64,000 bases of DNA from Lachnospiraceae bacterium UBA4631 (GTDB lineage Bacteria; Bacillota; Clostridia; Lachnospirales; Lachnospiraceae): the NCBI GenBank assembly GCA_002406015.1, contig DHMX01000023.1:181099-245098 (forward strand), in the 5' to 3' direction. The position numbers were made by a program, and so were the translations under genes. Below are positions 7,361-14,620 of the stretch, one piece after another (positions within the stretch are counted from its first letter, which is position 1; every line of letters starts with the position of its first letter). The notes below the pieces were generated by a model. It saw nothing but the letters and a program-made list of their open reading frames with translations, was not told where the DNA came from and did not search any database.

Positions 7361-7367
7361 ATTCTTA

Positions 7368-7485
7368 TAAGCAAGTGATAATTACATAACTCCTTACGGG
7401 GTGTAACATTGAGTTGGCATAACCCGGACAAGCTGAGTGTTTTAGAATTGATTTTCTGAAAGACTTAACCTGTCCGGGTTTTTTA
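7368..7485 (+). promoter_or_regulatory. Structured ptsHI leader ending in an intrinsic terminator
   Basis: The transcript from the 7332 promoter first passes a small hairpin (ACTCC TTAC GGGGT, 7389-7402) and then a perfect 10-bp stem, AACCCGGACA (7421-7430) with TGTCCGGGTT (7471-7480), followed by a run of six T (7479-7484). The 40-nt region between the arms can itself fold (AGAA/TTCT). This is an intrinsic terminator 70 bp before the HPr gene, so readthrough must be controlled. I could not match the upstream part to a riboswitch consensus I know or to an anti-terminator protein target; the ligand or protein is unknown. Confidence 0.65.
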
Positions 7486-7555
7486 AACTCTTTGCATAAA
7501 AATCACTGCATTGTCAAACAACAATACATAGGGAAAGAACGAAAGGAGAAACATT

Positions 7556-7813
7556 ATGGTAGCATTTCAGTACACAATTACAGACGAGGTAGGAATCCAC
7601 GCAAGACCGGCAGGAATGTTGGTAAAGACAGCAAAGGAAAAATCTGCGGTAGTTACATTAAAGACAGCAAAGGGAAGTGCAGATGCCAGAAAATTAATGG
7701 CAATCATGGCATTAGGCGTAAAGCAGGGTGATGTAGTAACCGTAGAAGTAGAAGGCGAAAATGAAGCCGTTGTTGCAAAGGAAATGCAGACATTCTTTGA
7801 AGAAAATCTGTAG
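7556..7813 (+). CDS. ptsH: Phosphocarrier protein HPr
   Basis: 85 residues, the usual length. HPr carries phosphate from enzyme I to the sugar-specific EIIA proteins of the PTS in the cytoplasm. The phosphoryl-accepting His15 sits in GIHARPAG. The second phosphorylation site, Ser46 of the KSIMGVMSLG region in Bacillus HPr, is replaced: this protein reads RKLMAIMALG, with Lys46. Control by HPr kinase through Ser-P is therefore not expected. SD GAAAGGAG precedes the ATG. ptsI follows after 18 bp. A structured, terminator-ended leader lies upstream. Confidence 0.97.
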   Translation: MVAFQYTITDEVGIHARPAGMLVKTAKEKSAVVTLKTAKGSADARKLMAIMALGVKQGDVVTVEVEGENEAVVAKEMQTFFEENL

Positions 7814-7831
7814 AAATGAAAGAAGGGGCCT

Positions 7832-9445
7832 ATGGAAAAGTATACAGGAAAAAAAGTATTTAATGGGGTTGCAATCGGTCCGATTCTGTTTTATTCCATG
7901 GAGCAGGGACAGGTTGTAAGAAAACATGTAGAGGATGTGCAGTCAGAGCTGTCACGATATGAAGCAGCCAAGGAAGCAGCAATCAAGCAGTTGCAGGCTT
8001 TGTATGAAAAGGCAGTACAGGAGGTTGGCGAGGTAAACGCTCAGATTTTTGAGGTTCACAGTATGCTGCTGGAGGATGACGATTACAACGATTCCGTTAC
8101 CAATATGATTGAAAGTCAGGAAATCAATGCGGAATATGCGGTTGCAGTAACCGGAGACCATTTTGCGGAAATGTTTGCCAACATGGAGGATGAATATTTT
8201 CAGGCACGTTCCGCAGATATAAAGGATATTTCTAACCGCGTCGTTGCAATCTTAGCCGGAAAGGAAAATCATGGTGAACTGGGAGAAACACCGGTCATTG
8301 TTGTGGCAGAGGATTTGGCACCGAGCGAAACCGTTAAAATGGATAAGAGCAAGCTGCTGGCATTTGTTACACATCTTGGCTCGACCAATTCCCATACCGC
8401 AATTCTTGCAAGAACCATGGGGATTCCGGCATTAATCGGTATCGAGATTCAAAAGGAATGGGACGGAAAGCTGGCAATTGTGGACGGCAAGGAAGGACTG
8501 CTCTTTATTGACCCGGATGAAGCAACTATTTCAGAATACCGGAGAAAAAAGGAAGAGGAAGAAGAACGAAACCGCTTATATCAGACCTTGAAGGGAAAAG
8601 AAACGGTAACAAAGTCCGGACAAACGGTACATTTATATGCCAATATCGGAAATGTATCCGATTTAGCCACCGTTCTTATGAATGACGCAGAGGGAATCGG
8701 ACTGTTCCGGAGTGAATTTTTATATCTGGAATCAAAGGATTTTCCGACCGAGGAGGAGCAGTTTCAGGTATACAAGCGGGTTGCCGAGACAATGGCAGGC
8801 AAACGGGTAATTATTCGGACACTAGATATTGGAGCCGATAAGCAGGTAGACTATTTTGGACTGGAGCGGGAAGATAATCCGGCATTAGGCTATCGTGCCA
8901 TCCGAATCTGTTTGTCCAGACCGGAAATCTTCCGGACACAGCTTCGGGCATTGTTTCGTGCCAGTGCATTCGGTAATATTGCGATTATGTATCCGATGAT
9001 TACCTCTGTGGAGGAGGTACGGCAGATTCGGGAAATATCCTCCGAGGTAAAAAAGGAGCTTTGTGATGCCGGAATTACGGTTGGAAAGGTAGAAGAAGGA
9101 ATTATGATTGAGACACCGGCGGCAGCGGTAATTAGTGACCTGCTGGCAAAGGAGGTCGATTTCTTTAGCATCGGAACCAATGACTTGACACAGTATACCT
9201 TGGCAATTGACCGCCAGAATCCAAGACTTGACCGCTTTTATCAGCCGCACCACGAAGCAATCCTGCGGTTAATACAAATGGTGGTAAACCATGCACATGA
9301 GGCAGGAATCTGGGCAGGAATCTGCGGAGAATTGGGAGCAGACATGGAATTAACCGAGACATTTTTGAAAATGGGAGTTGATGAGCTGTCTGTATCACCG
9401 GGTTATATTCTTCCGATTCGAAAGATAATCAGAGATGCAAACTAA
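7832..9445 (+). CDS. ptsI: PTS enzyme I (phosphoenolpyruvate-protein phosphotransferase)
   Basis: 537 residues, slightly short of typical enzyme I (about 570). It takes phosphate from PEP and passes it to HPr. The N-terminal HPr-binding helical region (about 30-140) leads to the phosphohistidine loop HLGSTNSHTAILART (His188). The C-terminal PEP-binding TIM barrel contains GIGLFRSEFLYL, RTLDIGADK, FFSIGTNDLTQY and the GICGELGAD loop with the catalytic Cys. Co-transcribed with ptsH; terminator at 9461-9502. Confidence 0.97.
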   Translation: MEKYTGKKVFNGVAIGPILFYSMEQGQVVRKHVEDVQSELSRYEAAKEAAIKQLQALYEKAVQEVGEVNAQIFEVHSMLLEDDDYNDSVTNMIESQEINAEYAVAVTGDHFAEMFANMEDEYFQARSADIKDISNRVVAILAGKENHGELGETPVIVVAEDLAPSETVKMDKSKLLAFVTHLGSTNSHTAILARTMGIPALIGIEIQKEWDGKLAIVDGKEGLLFIDPDEATISEYRRKKEEEEERNRLYQTLKGKETVTKSGQTVHLYANIGNVSDLATVLMNDAEGIGLFRSEFLYLESKDFPTEEEQFQVYKRVAETMAGKRVIIRTLDIGADKQVDYFGLEREDNPALGYRAIRICLSRPEIFRTQLRALFRASAFGNIAIMYPMITSVEEVRQIREISSEVKKELCDAGITVGKVEEGIMIETPAAAVISDLLAKEVDFFSIGTNDLTQYTLAIDRQNPRLDRFYQPHHEAILRLIQMVVNHAHEAGIWAGICGELGADMELTETFLKMGVDELSVSPGYILPIRKIIRDAN

Positions 9446-9460
9446 CAGGATTTAACAGAA

Positions 9461-9502
9461 AATCTCTGCGTTTGGATAATATCCGGAGGCAGGGATTTTT
9501 TT
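9461..9502 (+). terminator. Terminator of ptsHI
   Basis: Stem AATCTCTGC (9461-9469) with GCAGGGATT (9489-9497), containing one G-T pair, followed by a run of seven T. It directly follows ptsI. Confidence 0.8.
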
Positions 9503-9575
9503 GCAGTTGACAATGAACAGTTATAATTTCATGATAGAGGTGTGAAAGACCAAGAAGCAGGAGGAAGCGAACACT

Positions 9576-10409
9576 ATGAGTAAGTTAATCTTTTTTGATA
9601 TAGACGGCACACTGTTAAATGCACGTATGCAGGTTCCGCAAAGTACAGCAGATGCATTAAAAATTCTTCGGGAGCAGGGGCATAAGATTGCTATTTGCTC
9701 CGGCAGACCTCTCACCATGATTTATCCTTTTTTATTGGAGATGGGCTTTGATGGTGTGATTGCATCTGCGGGAGCGTATATCCGTTATGGGGATGAGCTG
9801 TTGTATCGCAGCACCTTAGAGCAGGAACCGCTTGAAATGCTGACAGAATTACTGGAAAGACACCGGACCGCATATTATCTTCAGGGTTGTCCGGGAAGCT
9901 TTTTAACGGCAAAGAGCTGGGAAACCATTCGGAACGTATTTTCCGGTGGCAAAAGTGCGGAAACGATTCGGAAGGATATGAAGATATGCGAAAATCCTGC
10001 AACGGTGCAGGGCTTGGAAAGCGGTGTCTATATCCATTCGGATGCTACCGTAGCTAAGATGCAAAAAGAGGTAGACGAGCAGATAAATGGTTATTTTAAG
10101 CTGACGGGCTGCAGCTTCGGAAGTGATATTATTTATTCGGGAGAAATTACCAAAAAGGGAGTCAACAAAGCAACCGGTATGCAGCGGTTAATGGATGCCA
10201 TGGGAATTGCAAGAGAGGATACCATTGCCTTTGGGGATGGCTCCAATGACTTTGAAATGATAGAGTATGCTGCCACCGGCATCGTCATGGGAAACGGAAT
10301 ACCGGCACTTAAGGAGCGGGCAGATTATGTCACAACGGATATAGATGCGGATGGAATCTGGAATGGATTGGCACATCTTAAGCTTTTGCCGGAAAGAGCC
10401 GGATGCTGA
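9576..10409 (+). CDS. Cof-type HAD-IIB family phosphatase
   Basis: 277 residues. Motif I FFDIDGTLLNA carries the nucleophile Asp and acid/base Asp; motif II is AICSGRPL; a Lys lies in the ITKKGVNKATG segment; motif IV is AFGDGSNDFEMI. A C2B-type cap (about residues 85-190) lies between. These enzymes dephosphorylate sugar phosphates, flavin mononucleotide or pyridoxal phosphate in the cytoplasm; the substrate cannot be read from sequence. It appears monocistronic, between the ptsHI terminator and the iorA promoter. A possible promoter (TTGACA at 9507, -10 CATGAT) precedes it. Confidence 0.88.
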   Translation: MSKLIFFDIDGTLLNARMQVPQSTADALKILREQGHKIAICSGRPLTMIYPFLLEMGFDGVIASAGAYIRYGDELLYRSTLEQEPLEMLTELLERHRTAYYLQGCPGSFLTAKSWETIRNVFSGGKSAETIRKDMKICENPATVQGLESGVYIHSDATVAKMQKEVDEQINGYFKLTGCSFGSDIIYSGEITKKGVNKATGMQRLMDAMGIAREDTIAFGDGSNDFEMIEYAATGIVMGNGIPALKERADYVTTDIDADGIWNGLAHLKLLPERAGC

Positions 10410-10446
10410 CAGAAAGCATTATATCAAACAGATTTTTTACGAAAGA

Positions 10447-10475
10447 TTGTCTTGTTTGTCCAAACGTGGTATGAT
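10447..10475 (+). promoter_or_regulatory. Promoter of iorAB with inverted repeat in the spacer
   Basis: TTGTCT (10447-10452), 17-bp spacer and TATGAT (10470-10475) with an extended -10 TG. The spacer contains GTTTG-TC-CAAAC (10454-10465), a perfect inverted repeat that a regulator could occupy. Confidence 0.6.
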
Positions 10476-10546
10476 AAGGAACATGGGATGCTCTGACCTT
10501 CGAGCATAAATGGATGATAGGAATATAAGGAAAAGGAAAGGAACAA

Positions 10547-12286
10547 ATGATGGAAAAGAAAATCATGTTGGGAAATGAGGCAATTGCCAGAGGTGCATGG
10601 GAGGCAGGCGTAAAGGTGTCTTCGGCATATCCGGGAACTCCAAGTACCGAAATCAGCGAGAGTCTTGTTAAGTATGAAGATGTATATGCAGAATGGGCAC
10701 CGAATGAAAAGGTAGCAACCGAGGTTGCAATTGGTGCCTGCATCAGCGGCGTGCGTTCTATGTGCTGTATGAAGCATGTAGGTGTGAATGTTGCATCCGA
10801 CCCGTTATATACCATGTCTTACGGCGGTGTCAATGCCGGTATGGTATTGGTAGCGGCAGATGACCCTGGACTTTACAGCTCACAAAACGAACAGGATACG
10901 CGTGCAGTAGCAAGAGCCGCACATGTACCGGTGTTAGAGCCTTCTGACAGTCAGGAAGCAAAGGACTTTATGAAGTACGCCTTTGAATTAAGTGAAAAGT
11001 ATGATACTCCGGTTATTTTGAGAACCACAACCCGGTTATCCCATTCACAGGGCTTGGTAACACAGGAAGAACGGGTAGTACCGGAGGATAAGCCATATGA
11101 GCGGAATCCGGCGAAGTTCGTTATGATGCCGGGAAATGCCAAGGGAAGACATGTCTATGTAGAGCAGCGGGAGCTTGCTATGGCAGCAGACGGAGCTACA
11201 ATGCCTATAAACCGCGAGGAAATGAAGGATACCAAAATCGGTGTCATTACCTGCGGTATCGAATATCAGTATGTAAAAGAAGTATTGCCGAATGCCAGCA
11301 TTTTGAAGCTGGGTCTGGTAAATCCGCTGCCAAAGCAGATGATTCTGGACTTTGCGGCAAAGGTAGATGAATTATATATCGTAGAAGAGCTGGACCCGAT
11401 TATTGAAGAACAGGTACGTGCATGGGGCATTTCCTGTCATGGAAAAGAGATATTTACGGTGCAGGGTGAATACAGTGCCAATATGCTGAGAAAGGCAATT
11501 CTGCATGAAGAGCTTCAACTGGAAGCACCGAAGCAGGTACCGGCACGTCCGCCGATTCTGTGTCCGGGATGTCCGCATAGAAGTGTATATACCGTACTTA
11601 AGAAGCTGGGCATTCATGCAGCGGGTGACATCGGATGTTATACGCTCGGAGCAGTCGCACCGCTTAATGTTGTAGATACGACCATCTGTATGGGTGCTTC
11701 TATTTCCTCTCTGCATGGTATGGAAAAGGCAAAGGGAAAAGACTACGTGAAGAAATGGGTTGCTGTTATCGGTGACAGTACCTTTATGCATACCGGTGTA
11801 AATTCCTTAATGAACATGGTATACAATCAGGCAACCGGTACGGTTATGATTCTGGATAATTCCACAACCGGAATGACCGGACATCAGGACCATGCAGCAA
11901 CCGGTAAGACATTGAAGGGTGAGCCTACCTACGCAATTAATATTTATCAGTTGTGTAAGGCAATCGGAGTAGAGCATGTCGTAGAGGTAAATGCCTTTGA
12001 TACGGCAGAGCTTGAGCGGATTGTAAAGGAGGAGACTGCAAGAGATGCAGTATCGGTAATTATTACCAAATCTCCTTGTGTATTATTAAAGGGAAATGTA
12101 TTCCCGAATAAGTGTGTACCGGTTTCCGAGAAGTGTAAGAAATGCGGTATGTGTCTGCGTCCGGGATGCCCTGCATTAACCAAGAATGAAGACGGAACCA
12201 TCTCCATTGATGAGACTATGTGTAACGGTTGCGGCTTATGTAAGCAGTTGTGTAAGTTTGATGCTATTGAAACAGTCGCAAAATAA
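10547..12286 (+). CDS. iorA: Indolepyruvate:ferredoxin oxidoreductase alpha subunit
   Basis: 579 residues. The enzyme oxidatively decarboxylates aryl pyruvates (from aromatic amino acids) to aryl-acetyl-CoA with reduction of ferredoxin, in the cytoplasm. The N-terminal pyrimidine-binding domain starts GNEAIARGAWEAGVKVSSAYPGTPSTEI. The thiamine-diphosphate domain begins near CPGCPHRSVYTVLK (about residue 342) and includes GDIGCYTLG and VIGDSTFMHTG. The C-terminus has a two-cluster ferredoxin domain: CKKCGMCLRPGCP, then CNGCGLCKQLCKF. iorB follows after 57 bp. Typical of amino-acid-fermenting anaerobes. Confidence 0.95.
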   Translation: MMEKKIMLGNEAIARGAWEAGVKVSSAYPGTPSTEISESLVKYEDVYAEWAPNEKVATEVAIGACISGVRSMCCMKHVGVNVASDPLYTMSYGGVNAGMVLVAADDPGLYSSQNEQDTRAVARAAHVPVLEPSDSQEAKDFMKYAFELSEKYDTPVILRTTTRLSHSQGLVTQEERVVPEDKPYERNPAKFVMMPGNAKGRHVYVEQRELAMAADGATMPINREEMKDTKIGVITCGIEYQYVKEVLPNASILKLGLVNPLPKQMILDFAAKVDELYIVEELDPIIEEQVRAWGISCHGKEIFTVQGEYSANMLRKAILHEELQLEAPKQVPARPPILCPGCPHRSVYTVLKKLGIHAAGDIGCYTLGAVAPLNVVDTTICMGASISSLHGMEKAKGKDYVKKWVAVIGDSTFMHTGVNSLMNMVYNQATGTVMILDNSTTGMTGHQDHAATGKTLKGEPTYAINIYQLCKAIGVEHVVEVNAFDTAELERIVKEETARDAVSVIITKSPCVLLKGNVFPNKCVPVSEKCKKCGMCLRPGCPALTKNEDGTISIDETMCNGCGLCKQLCKFDAIETVAK

Positions 12287-12343
12287 GCAGTTAGCAGAAT
12301 ACGGAAATAGGAATTGTCATTACAGACAGGAGGATATATAGAG

Positions 12344-12919
12344 ATGGAAACAAAAAATATCATGATTGTGGGCGTTGGCGGACAAGGTACATTGCTTACT
12401 AGCCGGATTCTGGGAGGAATAGCACTGCATGCCAACTATGATGTAAAATTATCTGAAGTACACGGAATGGCACAGCGGGGTGGAAGTGTAGTTACTTATG
12501 TAAGATATGGTGAAAATGTAGCAGAGCCGATTGTGGAAGAAGGACAGGCAGATGTATTGATTGCATTTGAAAGACTGGAGGCTCTCCGTTACGCACACTT
12601 CTTAAAAAAGGATGGCGTTATTATCGTAAATGACCAGCGGATGGACCCGATTACGGTTGTGACCGGGGCTGCACAGTATCCGGAAGGAATCATAGAAGGC
12701 TTACAGGAAAAGTATAAGGTCTATACGGTAGATGCCATGGCAGAGGCAAAGAAGCTGGGAAATGCCAGAGTATTTAACATCATTGTATTAGGAATAGCGG
12801 CACAGCATATGGATTATGCCGAAGAGGACTGGTTAGAGGTGATTGAAAAGACCGTACCGCCAAAGACCGTTGAGATTAACAAGAAAGCATTCGAGGTTGG
12901 TTATCATAAGGCGAACTAG
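12344..12919 (+). CDS. iorB: Indolepyruvate:ferredoxin oxidoreductase beta subunit
   Basis: 191 residues from the ATG at 12344 (SD ACAGGAGG); an upstream in-frame TTG start at 12314 is less likely because the SD would lie inside it. The N-terminal IMIVGVGGQGTLLTSRIL is the gamma-type domain signature of 2-oxoacid:ferredoxin oxidoreductases, followed by VHGMAQRGGSVVTYVRYG. It forms the heterodimer with IorA encoded just upstream. No terminator is seen between iorB and the SCIFF promoter. Confidence 0.95.
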   Translation: METKNIMIVGVGGQGTLLTSRILGGIALHANYDVKLSEVHGMAQRGGSVVTYVRYGENVAEPIVEEGQADVLIAFERLEALRYAHFLKKDGVIIVNDQRMDPITVVTGAAQYPEGIIEGLQEKYKVYTVDAMAEAKKLGNARVFNIIVLGIAAQHMDYAEEDWLEVIEKTVPPKTVEINKKAFEVGYHKAN

Positions 12920-12927
12920 ATAGGTTC

Positions 12928-12956
12928 TTGCATGGTGTAAAAAAGTGTGATATACT
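12928..12956 (+). promoter_or_regulatory. Promoter of the SCIFF gene
   Basis: TTGCAT (12928-12933), 17-bp spacer and TATACT (12951-12956), 36 bp before the SCIFF ATG. Confidence 0.75.
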
Positions 12957-12991
12957 CATGAGAGCTATTAATTGAAGGAGGATTTTGTTCG

Positions 12992-13135
12992 ATGAAACAT
13001 GTTAAGACATTGACGAATAAGACATTGAAAAGTACGATGGAAAAGGGCGGCTGCGGCGAGTGCCAGACATCTTGCCAGTCCGCTTGTAAGACCTCTTGTA
13101 CCGTTGGTAATCAGACCTGCGAGAATAAGAGATAA
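12992..13135 (+). CDS. scfA: SCIFF ribosomal peptide precursor (six Cys in forty-five)
   Basis: 47 residues. It starts MKHVKTLTNKTLKS and then has six Cys at positions 21, 24, 28, 32, 36 and 43 in a small-residue context (GECQTSCQSACKTSC). This is the SCIFF family, near universal in Clostridia, in which a radical-SAM enzyme links Cys to a neighbouring residue by a thioether bond. Its SD GAAGGAGG and a good promoter lie upstream, and a short hairpin terminator separates it from its maturase. The biological role of the modified peptide is unknown. Confidence 0.96.
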   Translation: MKHVKTLTNKTLKSTMEKGGCGECQTSCQSACKTSCTVGNQTCENKR

Positions 13136-13161
13136 TTATTTAGATGAGCTGTAAGCGGAAG

Positions 13162-13194
13162 AGAGGACTGCGAACGTGAAGCTGTCCTCTTTTC
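13162..13194 (+). terminator. Partial terminator between SCIFF and its maturase
   Basis: Stem AGAGGAC (13162-13168) with GTCCTCT (13184-13190), followed by TTTC. The T-run is short, so readthrough into the maturase gene is likely. This would give much more peptide than enzyme mRNA. Confidence 0.6.
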
Positions 13195-13222
13195 TATGTT
13201 GCAGGATAGAGGTAAAAGAACA

Positions 13223-14620
13223 GTGATTCATCAATACAAAAATAACGGCTATAACATTGTAATGGATGTGTGCAGCGGTGCTATCCATGTAGTAGATGAT
13301 ATTACATATGATGTTATTGCAATCTATGAAGAAAATAATCAGAATCAGATAGATACAACGCTAGAAGACTTAAAAAACAGACTGCCGCAGTATTCCGAAG
13401 CAGACCTTCGGGAGACCTTAGACGAGGTAGAACTGTTAAAGGAGCGGGGCGAGCTGTTTGCCGAGGATGAATACAAGCAGTTTGTAATGGATTTCAAGCG
13501 GCGAAAGACAGTGGTAAAGGCATTGTGCCTTCACATTGCCCATGATTGTAACCTTGGCTGTAGATATTGCTTTGCCGAAGAAGGAGAATATCATGGAGAC
13601 CGTTCCCTGATGAGTCTGGAAGTTGGAAAGCAGGCATTGGATTTTCTGGTGGCAAATTCCGGAAACCGCAGGAATCTGGAGGTAGATTTCTTTGGCGGAG
13701 AACCAACCATGAATTTTGAAGTGGTAAAGGAATTGGTTCGCTACGGAAGAAGTCTGGAAGAACCATATAATAAGAACTTCCGGTTTACGCTTACCACAAA
13801 TGGAATTTTGTTAAATGATGACATTATGGAGTTTGCCAATCGGGAGATGGCAAATGTAGTCTTAAGCATAGACGGCAGAAAATCGGTAAATGACTATATG
13901 CGGCCTGCCAGAAACGGAAAAAGCACCTATGATATTATTGTTCCGAAGTTTCAGAAGTTTGCAGAGCTGCGGAATCAGACCAATTATTATGTAAGAGGAA
14001 CCTTTACGCATCATAATCTGGACTTTTCACAGGATGTGCTGCATCTGGCGGATTTGGGCTTCAAGCAGATTTCCGTAGAGCCGGTGGTTGCACCGCCGGA
14101 AGCACCGTATGCCATACAGGAGGCGGATTTGCCGCGGTTAATGGAGGAGTATGATGCCCTTGCGAAAGAAATGGTGCGTCGGGAACGGGAAGGAAACGGA
14201 TTTAATTTCTTCCATTTTATGATTGACCTGACCCAAGGACCATGTGTGGCAAAACGATTGTCCGGCTGCGGTTCCGGTACAGAATATCTGGCAGTAACGC
14301 CATGGGGTGACTTATATCCATGTCATCAGTTTGTCGGACAGGAACAGTTCAAGCTGGGAAATGTGTATGACGGCATACAGGCAGAAGATATTCGGGATGA
14401 ATTTAAGCTTTGTAATGTATATGCAAAGGAAAAGTGCAGAAATTGTTTTGCAAGATTTTATTGCAGCGGCGGTTGTGCTGCAAATTCCTATAATTTTCAT
14501 GGAAGTATTTTGGACGCTTACGACATCGGTTGTGAATTGCAGAAGAAGCGGATTGAGTGTGCCATTATGATTAAGGCTGCTTTGGCAGACGAAGAAGAAA
14601 AGGAGACAGAGGAAGCATGA
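13223..14620 (+). CDS. scfB: SCIFF maturase, thioether-forming radical SAM/SPASM protein
   Basis: 465 residues from a GTG at 13223 (start VIHQYKNNGYNIV), which has an AGAGG SD; the ATG at 13196 follows the terminator hairpin with no SD, so I prefer the GTG. An N-terminal peptide-binding (RRE-like) region (about 1-85) precedes the radical SAM domain with CNLGCRYC (4Fe-4S binding) and FFGGEPTMNF. The C-terminal SPASM/twitch domain includes CGSGTEYLAVTPWGDLYPCHQF and CRNCFARFYCSGGC. It installs thioether links in the SCIFF peptide encoded just upstream. Its last codon overlaps the secDF start (ATGA). Confidence 0.95.
   Translation: MIHQYKNNGYNIVMDVCSGAIHVVDDITYDVIAIYEENNQNQIDTTLEDLKNRLPQYSEADLRETLDEVELLKERGELFAEDEYKQFVMDFKRRKTVVKALCLHIAHDCNLGCRYCFAEEGEYHGDRSLMSLEVGKQALDFLVANSGNRRNLEVDFFGGEPTMNFEVVKELVRYGRSLEEPYNKNFRFTLTTNGILLNDDIMEFANREMANVVLSIDGRKSVNDYMRPARNGKSTYDIIVPKFQKFAELRNQTNYYVRGTFTHHNLDFSQDVLHLADLGFKQISVEPVVAPPEAPYAIQEADLPRLMEEYDALAKEMVRREREGNGFNFFHFMIDLTQGPCVAKRLSGCGSGTEYLAVTPWGDLYPCHQFVGQEQFKLGNVYDGIQAEDIRDEFKLCNVYAKEKCRNCFARFYCSGGCAANSYNFHGSILDAYDIGCELQKKRIECAIMIKAALADEEEKETEEA

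Noticed and set aside
7492..7731. 79-codon ORF overlapping ptsH in another frame
   Set aside because: Lys/Arg/Gly-rich out-of-frame reading of ptsH; starts before the real SD.
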